DNA from: Planctomycetaceae bacterium UBA4655 | Lineage (GTDB): Bacteria; Planctomycetota; Planctomycetia; Pirellulales; UBA1268 | Direction of reading: 5' to 3' | Length of the DNA: 16,017 bases | Assembly (NCBI GenBank): GCA_002405515.1 | Contig: DHLZ01000055.1 | Span: forward strand, 1-16,017 | Part shown: positions 1 through 6,068 of the stretch, one piece after another | Layout of the letters: each line of letters starts with the position of its first letter | How positions within the stretch are numbered: the stretch's first letter is position 1 | Made by a program: the position numbers and the translations under genes | Notes under the pieces: model-generated | Databases searched by the model: none | Told to the model about the DNA's origin: nothing | What the model saw: the letters and a program-made list of their open reading frames with translations, nothing else

Positions 1-378
1 GATGATCACCTCGTCGCCGGGATCCACGAGCGACATCAGCACGAGCACGAGCGCCCCCGACGAGCCGCTCGTGACGGCGAGCGATCGCCCGGGCTGGCCG
101 AGCTCGCGCCGCACATCATCCTCGAGCCGATCACGGAGCGGGGCGATGCCCTGCGTCGGCGTGTAGGCGTTGCGTCCCTCGTCGATCGCCCGCTTCGCGG
201 CGGCCGCCGCCTCGGCAGGCATCGGGAAATCGGGCTGGCCGATCGAGAGGTTGATCGGATCGTCGAGCGTGGCCGCGAGATCGAACACCCGCCGGATGCC
301 GGAAGAGTCGAACTTCGCGGCCCGTCGCGAGATCGGCCCCCGGGGCTGCCCGGAGTCGATCATCCCGGATCCGTTCAT
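1..378 (-). CDS. Class I/II PLP-dependent aminotransferase, N-terminal part (runs off left edge)
   Basis: This is the first 126 residues of a fold-type I aminotransferase; the PLP lysine lies beyond the edge. Visible hallmarks are the substrate-loop segment LSIGQPDFPMP (about residues 39-49), YTPTQGIAPLRD (about 71-82), and the TSGSSGALVL segment (about 100-109), where the cofactor phosphate loop begins in this family. These proteins transfer amino groups between an amino acid and a 2-oxo acid in the cytoplasm; the substrate (aspartate, alanine, diaminopimelate and so on) cannot be read from this part. The start at 378 overlaps the TGA of the upstream thioredoxin gene as ATGA, so translation is probably coupled. 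A second in-frame ATG at 363 lies in a tandem duplicate of the same sequence and is an equally possible start. Family assignment is firm; substrate is unknown. Confidence 0.92.
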   Translation of the reverse strand, partial: MNGSGMIDSGQPRGPISRRAAKFDSSGIRRVFDLAATLDDPINLSIGQPDFPMPAEAAAAAKRAIDEGRNAYTPTQGIAPLRDRLEDDVRRELGQPGRSLAVTSGSSGALVLVLMSLVDPGDEVII

Positions 379-387
379 CCCGGATCC
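360..387. repeat. 15-bp-period tandem duplication at a stop/start overlap
   Basis: The 13-mer tcatcccggatcc occurs at 360-372 and again at 375-387, a period of 15 bases. Read on the minus strand, each copy contains ATGA. The upstream copy (375-378) is the overlap of the thioredoxin TGA and the aminotransferase ATG. The other copy gives an extra in-frame ATG five codons later. A similar duplication occurs at 2972-3003. Confidence 0.9.
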
Positions 388-1589
388 TTCGCGCCGCCGC
401 CGAACAGCTTGTCGAGCTCGACACCGAGCTTCTCGCCGTGCACGTCGAGCGAGACGACCTTGCCGTCACGTCCCACGAGGATCACGGTCGGGAAGCCGCT
501 CACGCCGTACTTCGTGGCCAGCGGATGCCGCCAGCCCTGTCCGCCCGGCTTCTCGAACAGGATCGGCCAGGGGATCTTCCGCTCGTCCACGAATGACTTG
601 AGCGCCTCCACGTCGTCGTCGAGGCTGACGCCGATCACCTCGAAGCCCTTGGCATGGTATTTCTGGTACTGCTCCATGATGTTGGGGATCTCGGCGATGC
701 AGGGACCGCACCAGGTCGCCCAGAAGTCGACGAGCACGACCTTCCCGGCGACGCTCTTCGGGTCGAACGGCGAGCCGTCGAGGTTCGTGCCCATGATCTC
801 CATCGGGTTGCCGGGCAGGCTGAGCCGACGCAGCACGCCCTCGAAGTTCTCGGCCATCGCCTTGACGCCCTCATTCGAGCTTTTCGCCAGCAGTGGGCCG
901 AACGCCGTGTAGGCCGCCCGGGTCGCCTCCTCACCCCCGGGCATGTGCTCGAAACCGCCGGCGATTTGCACGGCCAGCTGCACCGTCTGGACGTCGTCGG
1001 GATCCTTTGCGAGCACCGCCGAAACCTTCTCGATGAGGGCCCGGGCCCCGGCGACGTTTCCGCGCATGACGTCTCTGGCCTCGGTGACGAGCAGCACCTG
1101 GACCGCTTCCTTCGCAAGCTTCGGCGACGGCCCCTTGGCGATCTCGGCGGCGAATCCGGAGAGCGACGTGCCGGCCTCTGCGTCACCGAGCCCGGCGAGC
1201 ATCGACAGGCTCTGCAGCTTCGCCCTGATGGCCTGCTCGTAGAGGGGGTCTGCCGGCTTCAGCTGTGCGATCGCCTTTTCCGACGCCGCGAGCCCGGCCT
1301 TCGCAACCTTGCCGAAGTAGTCGATGGCCTCCTCGCGCGACTTCGGCCGAACGGACGGATCCTGGAGCTTCTTGATGTAGTCCAAGAGCTGCTCGGGCGA
1401 GCCCTCCGGCACGGGAGGCACCGTCAATTCGCCCTCCGCGGCGGGTGCACGACCGGCCGGGGCTTGGGGCTCTCTCGCCGACACGGCGGTCGAATGGCTC
1501 GTCAGCAAGGACGCCCCGACCACGATCGCAACCGACAGGGCTGCAAACAGCGAAAGAAGGCGGCCGTGGGAAAGGGTGAAGCGCGTCAT
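375..1589 (-). CDS. Secreted TlpA-like thioredoxin-domain protein
   Basis: A 404-residue exported protein. Residues 1-37 form a signal peptide or membrane anchor (basic start, then an LLSLFAALSVAIVVGASLL core). Residues about 55-250 are a helical, Ala-rich domain of unknown function. Residues about 262-400 form a TlpA/AhpC-like thioredoxin fold with active site WCGPC at 293-297 and a cis-proline in GFPT (Pro367). Proteins of this kind exchange disulfides or reduce substrates outside the cytoplasmic membrane. The ATG at 1589 has AGAGG about six bases upstream, and the signal peptide directly follows it, so the longer upstream reading frame is not used. The stop overlaps the aminotransferase start. 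The Cys-rich lipoprotein encoded upstream is a plausible redox client (inference). The thioredoxin assignment is secure; the physiological partner is not known. Confidence 0.93.
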   Translation of the reverse strand: MTRFTLSHGRLLSLFAALSVAIVVGASLLTSHSTAVSAREPQAPAGRAPAAEGELTVPPVPEGSPEQLLDYIKKLQDPSVRPKSREEAIDYFGKVAKAGLAASEKAIAQLKPADPLYEQAIRAKLQSLSMLAGLGDAEAGTSLSGFAAEIAKGPSPKLAKEAVQVLLVTEARDVMRGNVAGARALIEKVSAVLAKDPDDVQTVQLAVQIAGGFEHMPGGEEATRAAYTAFGPLLAKSSNEGVKAMAENFEGVLRRLSLPGNPMEIMGTNLDGSPFDPKSVAGKVVLVDFWATWCGPCIAEIPNIMEQYQKYHAKGFEVIGVSLDDDVEALKSFVDERKIPWPILFEKPGGQGWRHPLATKYGVSGFPTVILVGRDGKVVSLDVHGEKLGVELDKLFGGGAKDPG

Positions 1590-1655
1590 GAATGCCTCTC
1601 GTAGGGGATCGGGGTGCGTCCCGGGTTGTCGCCCGCCGGATCTGCCGGGAGCGGG

Positions 1656-1710
1656 AAAAACATGGTACCCCCGCGGCGACCGCAGCGGCAATCGCAGCCG
1701 ACCGGGGGGT
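1656..1710 (-). terminator. Possible rho-independent terminator
   Basis: On the minus strand, downstream of the stop at 1730, the arms ACCCCC (1705-1710) and GGGGGT (1667-1672) can pair. Inner CGGC/GCCG pairing has bulges. A run of five T follows at 1656-1660, six bases past the stem. The stem is imperfect and its loop region is long, so this is tentative. If real, it separates the thioredoxin gene from the envelope genes before it. Confidence 0.3.
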
Positions 1711-1729
1711 CGCGGATTCGAGAAAAACC

Positions 1730-2992
1730 CTAACGCACGAGCGTTCGGAACCGCACGAAGCCGCTTTCCCCCGGTGCAAGCGGCTGCTTGAAGACCCACT
1801 TGAGCACGACGGCACCGTCGGCGGCGGTCTCCGTGCCGAAGTCGGCCGGCAGCGTCGAATCGGCCGAGTCGGGCACGTAGGCGAGTCGCTTCGGCAGGGC
1901 ATCGGCGAGCACGATCCCCTCGAGCTTCCGATCGCCCGAGTTCAGGATCGCGATCGTGAAGTCGAGCTCCTCGCCCGATCGCACCGTCGTGCCCCCGGCC
2001 CTCTTGCAGAGCGAAAGCTCCGCGCGGCCCGGGCACTTCAGCCGCAGCACCGCCGTGCCCCGATCGACGGCGATCGTCTCGGCGGCCGTTTCCTGCACCT
2101 TCACTTGAGCCTGCGCGAGGCTCATCCAGGCCAGCGGCACGTCGAACGCCACGGCGATCTTCGGCCGCTGCCTGTCGCGGAACATCTGCGGGGTGTCGCC
2201 CTGCACGTCCTCCGCCGGAACGCAGACATACGGAGTCTCGCCGGGAAGACGTGCCTCCTCGAGCCCCAGCGTCGGCCGGGCATCGACCACCGCGAGCTCA
2301 GGCAGCGCCCGCCGCGCGAGCACCGGCGGCACCCGCTGCGTGCCGGCACGCGACTTCTGCCGGATCGCGGCGACGTCCGGCCCGGCACCGAGCGAGGCGG
2401 CGATCGGACCGGTGGGGGCGTGGTTCTCTCGCGGTCGCACGATTTCGCGAACGGATGCGAACCGCGGCGCGCAGACGCACGCGCAGTTCGCGACGCTCAC
2501 ATGATCGCACTCCACGGGCTCGCGTTGCGGGCGGTCCGCGGCCGGGCGATCGATGCCGCCATCGCCCGCCTCGACGCCGGTCGTTTCCGCGACGCCGCCG
2601 GCATCGTCGGAACCGCGAAACCTCGCGACCGTGTCGCCGGACGTGAGGTTGTCGATCCCGGTGTCGCCGGACGGCTTCGCCCGCCGTCCGGAGTCGCCGC
2701 CGTCGCAGACCTTGCAGACGCGGGCGACCGGCACCGGTGGAGGTGCCACGACCGCCAGGGGAGGGCAGGGGGGACGGTCCTCGGGCCGACACTCCCGCCG
2801 ACATGTCGCCCCGCACCGCGAGGCCGGTCCGGCGCCGTCGTGGTGGACGATGCCCGCCGCCCCACCCGCCAGGGGCGACGTCACCGAGCGACAGGAGGCG
2901 AGCGCGACCGCTCCCAGCGCGATCGCGAGCAGACGCGGCCAACGGATTCCTGTCGCACGCTCTCCGGGCCGGTTCATGGCGACACCGTTCAT
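1730..2992 (-). CDS. Cys-rich lipoprotein with C-terminal DUF11 (OmcB-like) domain
   Basis: A 420-residue lipoprotein. A basic N-terminus and hydrophobic stretch end in lipobox LASC (Cys34 from the first ATG, Cys29 from the second). The next 300 residues are low complexity and rich in Pro, Asp and Cys, with CGATCRREC, CKVC and CACVC clusters; I count 14 cysteines including the lipidated one. Residues about 320-420 look like a DUF11/conserved-repeat domain: SGEELDFTIAILNSGDR, then LADALPKRLAYVPDS, ending GESGFVRFRT. DUF11 proteins in Planctomycetota are often annotated as OmcB-like because the domain is shared with the chlamydial Cys-rich envelope protein. It probably sits in the envelope, with disulfides. 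The start overlaps the stop of the preceding gene (ATGA at 2989-2992); a second ATG at 2977 is in frame. No strong ribosome binding site is visible, which fits translational coupling. The family call is moderately firm; the role is inferred. Confidence 0.82.
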   Translation of the reverse strand: MNGVAMNRPGERATGIRWPRLLAIALGAVALASCRSVTSPLAGGAAGIVHHDGAGPASRCGATCRRECRPEDRPPCPPLAVVAPPPVPVARVCKVCDGGDSGRRAKPSGDTGIDNLTSGDTVARFRGSDDAGGVAETTGVEAGDGGIDRPAADRPQREPVECDHVSVANCACVCAPRFASVREIVRPRENHAPTGPIAASLGAGPDVAAIRQKSRAGTQRVPPVLARRALPELAVVDARPTLGLEEARLPGETPYVCVPAEDVQGDTPQMFRDRQRPKIAVAFDVPLAWMSLAQAQVKVQETAAETIAVDRGTAVLRLKCPGRAELSLCKRAGGTTVRSGEELDFTIAILNSGDRKLEGIVLADALPKRLAYVPDSADSTLPADFGTETAADGAVVLKWVFKQPLAPGESGFVRFRTLVR

Positions 2993-3003
2993 GGCGACAC
3001 CGT
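2972..3003. repeat. 15-bp-period tandem duplication at a second stop/start overlap
   Basis: The 17-mer gttcatggcgacaccgt at 2972-2988 recurs at 2987-3003, offset by 15 bases. On the minus strand each copy carries ATGAAC or ATGA. The upstream copy forms the ATGA overlap between the PGHEG protein and the Cys-rich lipoprotein. The second gives an alternative in-frame ATG at 2977. The period is a multiple of three, so changes in copy number preserve both frames. Confidence 0.92.
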
Positions 3004-3588
3004 CGGCGGAAGCCTGTTGCCGATGAGGAGTTCGGCAACCGGGTCGCCGAGCTCGCGGGCCACCGCCAGCGGATCTTCGCCCGGCGGCACGTCGAACGTG
3101 TCCTCTCCACCCGCGAGCGACCCGTGGCATTCGAGCGACGAGTAGACGATCCGGCGGATCATGCCGCCCCGAACCGCTTCCTCGACGTCGTCCTCGGCGA
3201 GCACGACCTCCACCGGAAAACGCCAGGCCGTGCCCGGCGGCACGTCGAGCCGCGCGAGCAGCCTCACGGTCGGAAACAGCTCGACACCCTCGTGGCCCGG
3301 GAGCTGCATCACCCGCAGCCGGTAGGGCCTGCCGACCACGAGCCCCATGCGAAACGGCAGCGACTTCGCCTCCGACCATCCCTCCGCCGTTTCGATCTGC
3401 ACGACGGCCCCCTCGGGACCGGAGAGCTCGAAAGGCTGGATCGGCTCCGACCAGGAGCCCGGCTGCAGGAGAGGCGTGGCACCAATCGCTCCCGGAAGCA
3501 GCATCATCGTGGCGGCGAACATCGCCACGATTCGGCCTCCTACCTGCAGCTCGGACCCTGGGCGGGCCGTTCCAGAAAAGAATCCCAT
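2989..3588 (-). CDS. Exported PGHEG-motif envelope protein, short paralogue
   Basis: A 199-residue protein of unknown function. Residues about 19-37 are hydrophobic (IVAMFAATMMLLPGAIG) and look like a signal peptide, preceded by a rather long polar N-terminus; an internal ATG nearer the hydrophobic core could be the true start. Residues about 88-150 match the 3676-4926 protein: YRLRVMQLPGHEGVELFPTV against YRLKLTDIPGHEGLELYPTL, followed in both by a Pro-rich bend, an acidic ED-containing helix and an I-Y segment (RRIVYS against TKVIYL). The two are therefore paralogues. Only one Cys is visible (about residue 154). It lies 87 bases after the longer paralogue and overlaps the Cys-rich lipoprotein by ATGA, so the three are probably co-transcribed. 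I do not recognise a named domain. Confidence 0.82.
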   Translation of the reverse strand: MGFFSGTARPGSELQVGGRIVAMFAATMMLLPGAIGATPLLQPGSWSEPIQPFELSGPEGAVVQIETAEGWSEAKSLPFRMGLVVGRPYRLRVMQLPGHEGVELFPTVRLLARLDVPPGTAWRFPVEVVLAEDDVEEAVRGGMIRRIVYSSLECHGSLAGGEDTFDVPPGEDPLAVARELGDPVAELLIGNRLPPTVSP

Positions 3589-3675
3589 GGACGGGGTGAC
3601 CTTGGATGAGCGTGGACGCGTTCGACGATCCTCCGACGATTCCGCGAGGCCCGACGATTCAGGGGGGCCCGGTGA

Positions 3676-4926
3676 TCAGGGAGGACAGTCGTCGAGGCAG
3701 TGGCCGCCGGCGCCCCCGAACGATTCCTCGAGTCCGCCGGAATCCGGACCGCCGTTGCCGACCTGGCGACGCCTGTCGGCATGCGGCTGCTTGAATTTCA
3801 GCTTCGGCACATCGGCCCGTTCCGTCACGTAGGCATGCCTCGCCGGCTTCGGGTAGCTCAACCCGGGAGCCTGCTGGACGTGGAGCCCGACCGACCGGCT
3901 CGGCGGGGGGATGTGCATCTTCGTGTGGTTCGTGATCGTGTGCTTCTGCAGGCCCGCCGGCACGCCGAGCGGGATGTGGGCCGGCCCCGGCAGTCCGATC
4001 GGCGTCCCCGTGATCGGCATGCCGTAGTGCGGCGCGGTGACGCCTGCCATGAAGGCGGGGGGAATCTGCGACGGATCGCCGCAGGCGGGCATTCCCAGCG
4101 GGGCAGCGACGCCGACCGGCGGAGAGGCCGCCCCGCCACCCCCGGCGAGGCCCGCCCCGACGGCACCGGGCGACTGGAGATCCTTGTTGCCGACGCGAAT
4201 GACCGCGAGGATCGACCCGCGACGATCCGCCTCGACGACGGGGTCGCAGCCCGGATCGAGCCGCGTGCTGACGAGCTCCTCGACGCCCGCCACGGCCAGC
4301 TCCTGGTATTCGGGATCGGGCAGGTAGATCACCTTCGTCACGAAATTGCCCGCGACGACCTGGTCGAAATCCTCGCGATTGAGATTGAACGGGATCGCGT
4401 TGTGCGCGAGGTAGGCGTCGGTGCGCGGCAGCGCCGGCCCCACCTCGAGGGTCGGGTAGAGTTCGAGGCCCTCGTGCCCCGGGATGTCGGTCAGCTTCAG
4501 CCTGTAGATCGCCCCCTGGGGAAAGTCGTAGCGGCCCGGGCTGACGATCGGTTCCGAGTCGAAGCCGCCGGGCTGGGAGACGTCCCAACGGACCTGCATG
4601 CCCTCCGGCCCCACGAACGCGATCTGCGAGGACGGCACGTCGGCGAAGCCGCCGTTCCCATCGCCGCCGTCCACGGCCGCTCCGCCGGTTGCGTCGGCGA
4701 TCGCGGCCTCGTACGAGGCGGGCATGATGACGCCCGGTCCGGGCCCCTCCACGCCGGGCCCCGGGTGATGGAGCATGGCGGCCGGCGGCAGCACGTTGGT
4801 GTGAGGCGGCGCGATCGGGCGAATCTGCGCAAGGGCAGAAAAAGGCGAGTTGGCCGGGATATGGCAGCCCGTCACCGAGACGGACAAGGACAGGCCAGCC
4901 AGCATTTTCCAGCGAGACACGCTCAT
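3676..4926 (-). CDS. PGHEG-motif envelope lipoprotein, long paralogue
   Basis: A 416-residue lipoprotein with lipobox VTGC (Cys21). After a Pro/Gly/His-rich linker (about 30-95), a globular core at about 100-215 carries IAFVGPEGMQVRWDV, YRLKLTDIPGHEGLELYPTL (141-160) and a VTKVIYLPDPEYQELAV segment; the same core motif is in the shorter paralogue at 2989-3588. Residues about 240-416 are low complexity, rich in Gly, Pro and His (HIPPPSRSVGLHV), ending in basic and Gly-rich sequence. The start at 4926 is fixed by a strong ribosome binding site, GGGAGGTGAT on the minus strand (4931-4940), eight bases upstream of the ATG. It is the first gene of the minus-strand block. Location on the periplasmic face or outer layer is inferred from the lipobox; biochemical function is unknown. 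Confidence 0.85.
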   Translation of the reverse strand: MSVSRWKMLAGLSLSVSVTGCHIPANSPFSALAQIRPIAPPHTNVLPPAAMLHHPGPGVEGPGPGVIMPASYEAAIADATGGAAVDGGDGNGGFADVPSSQIAFVGPEGMQVRWDVSQPGGFDSEPIVSPGRYDFPQGAIYRLKLTDIPGHEGLELYPTLEVGPALPRTDAYLAHNAIPFNLNREDFDQVVAGNFVTKVIYLPDPEYQELAVAGVEELVSTRLDPGCDPVVEADRRGSILAVIRVGNKDLQSPGAVGAGLAGGGGAASPPVGVAAPLGMPACGDPSQIPPAFMAGVTAPHYGMPITGTPIGLPGPAHIPLGVPAGLQKHTITNHTKMHIPPPSRSVGLHVQQAPGLSYPKPARHAYVTERADVPKLKFKQPHADRRRQVGNGGPDSGGLEESFGGAGGHCLDDCPP

Positions 4927-5083
4927 GCGGATCACCTCCCGGCCTCGTCCAATGGCGTTCGCCCTTGAACCGGAAGCCCGTACACTGCGATCGTTCGACG
5001 CGGCGGCATCCGCCACGATCCGGTCGGTCGATACCGTCCGGTGCAGAAGGTGATCGGTCACCATCCGCCGGTTTCTTTGGAAA

Positions 5084-5112
5084 AACCCGCAGGGACTGCC
5101 CAACCCGCAGGG
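5084..5112 (+). repeat. Short direct repeat in the leader of the LolA-like gene
   Basis: The 11-mer aacccgcaggg occurs at 5084-5094 and 5102-5112, 18 bases apart start to start, just before the ribosome binding site of the TTG-start gene. A small inverted repeat, ggtga/tcacc with a four-base loop, lies at 5049-5062. Both are in the divergent spacer 4927-5138. I see no convincing -35/-10 pair there. Confidence 0.5.
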
Positions 5113-5126
5113 CCATTTCGCCCGTC

Positions 5127-5132
5127 AAGGAG
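5127..5132 (+). promoter_or_regulatory. Ribosome binding site that fixes a TTG start
   Basis: AAGGAG lies six bases upstream of TTG at 5139, and the encoded protein then begins directly with a signal peptide. The reading frame is open further upstream, but that part is not signal-like and has no such site. Confidence 0.8.
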
Positions 5133-5138
5133 CCCACG

Positions 5139-6068
5139 TTGCCTCGTTCCCCGAGACTCCTCGCGATCCTCGCCTGCGGCCTGCTCATCGCCCGAGCGAC
5201 CGGCGACGAACCGGCCCCCGCCGCGGCGAGCGTCTACCGCGGCGGAAGTGCGGCCTCCGCAGAGGATGCAGGCCGCGCCGAGCGGATCGTGGCCGCCTGC
5301 CTCGCAGGCCTCGCGCGACAATCGTCGATCTCGGCGAGGATGCGGCAGATCGCCCGCGTCGGGGAGAATGAGCTGGTGGGAGCGGGGCAATATGTCCAAC
5401 AGGGCATCGGCGAGGACCAGCGGTTCCGATTCGAGTCGTCCCTGGCCACGAACGCGGCCGCGTACACGATGCTCGAGGTCTGCGACGGGCTCGCCTTCTG
5501 GAGCTACCAGAAACACGCCGACCTGCCCGCCTCGCTGAACCGGATCGACACGCGAAGGGTGCGGGCGAAGCTGGAAGCCGCGACGCCCCCGCTCGCGCAG
5601 GCCGAAGCGATCACGCCGCATCTCGGAGGCGTGCAGCGGACGCTCGCGCTCATCCGCGAGTCGTTCCGCTTCCGGTCGGTGGAGGGAGCGGACCTCGACG
5701 GAATGCCCGTTTGGCGAATCGAGGGACGATGGCACGCCGACCGCCTGGTCGCACTCGTTCCGGGGCTCGCGGGCAAGGCGGTGGATGGCGAGGTTCCAGC
5801 CGGGCTTCTGCCCGAGAACATGCCGTGGAGTGTCGTCCTGTCGATCGGCAAACGCGAGCTCTTTCCCTTTCGCATCGAATGGTTCGCCGTGCGCGGGCCG
5901 CGGCCCGCGGCGAACCGTGAGCCCGAGCAGATCGCCGTGCTGGAGTTCTACGACGTTCGACTCGACGAGCCGATCGACGCGACCGCCTTCGTCTACAAGC
6001 CGGCCGCCGAGGGATACAGTGACGTCACGGAGAGCCTTCTCGGGAGCGTGAATCCGCTCCGCCCCTGA
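5139..6068 (+). CDS. Exported protein with LolA-like fold (putative)
   Basis: A 309-residue exported protein. TTG start at 5139 after AAGGAG; residues 1-21 form a signal peptide (RLLAILACGLLIARA). The mature part begins with an Ala-rich linker and then helix and strand segments: IVAACLAGLARQSSISARMR, a strand pair with FRFESSL and YTMLEVCDGLAFW, later VWRIEGRWH and IEWFAV, and a final FYDVRLDEPIDATAFVYKP. This order, ending in a phrase of the type 'FxDVxLDEPID..xFxYKP', resembles LolA/LppX-like lipid-carrier folds common among exported Planctomycetota proteins. A role in carrying lipids or lipoproteins across the periplasm would follow, but only fold similarity supports it. It is transcribed away from the lipoprotein gene at 4926, and its last 44 bases overlap the 3' end of pdxA on the other strand. 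Confidence 0.75.
   Translation: MPRSPRLLAILACGLLIARATGDEPAPAAASVYRGGSAASAEDAGRAERIVAACLAGLARQSSISARMRQIARVGENELVGAGQYVQQGIGEDQRFRFESSLATNAAAYTMLEVCDGLAFWSYQKHADLPASLNRIDTRRVRAKLEAATPPLAQAEAITPHLGGVQRTLALIRESFRFRSVEGADLDGMPVWRIEGRWHADRLVALVPGLAGKAVDGEVPAGLLPENMPWSVVLSIGKRELFPFRIEWFAVRGPRPAANREPEQIAVLEFYDVRLDEPIDATAFVYKPAAEGYSDVTESLLGSVNPLRP

Noticed and set aside
1592..3145. Long plus-strand open frame (517 codons) opposite the Cys-rich lipoprotein gene
   Set aside because: Arg/His-rich low-information product with no domain; it is the antisense shadow of high-GC coding sequence whose minus-strand frame has a lipobox and a DUF11 domain.
3659..5188. Long minus-strand frame overlapping the lipoprotein at 3676-4926 in another phase
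   Set aside because: The product is Arg/Gly-rich without signal or motif, while the other phase has a strong ribosome binding site, lipobox and paralogue.
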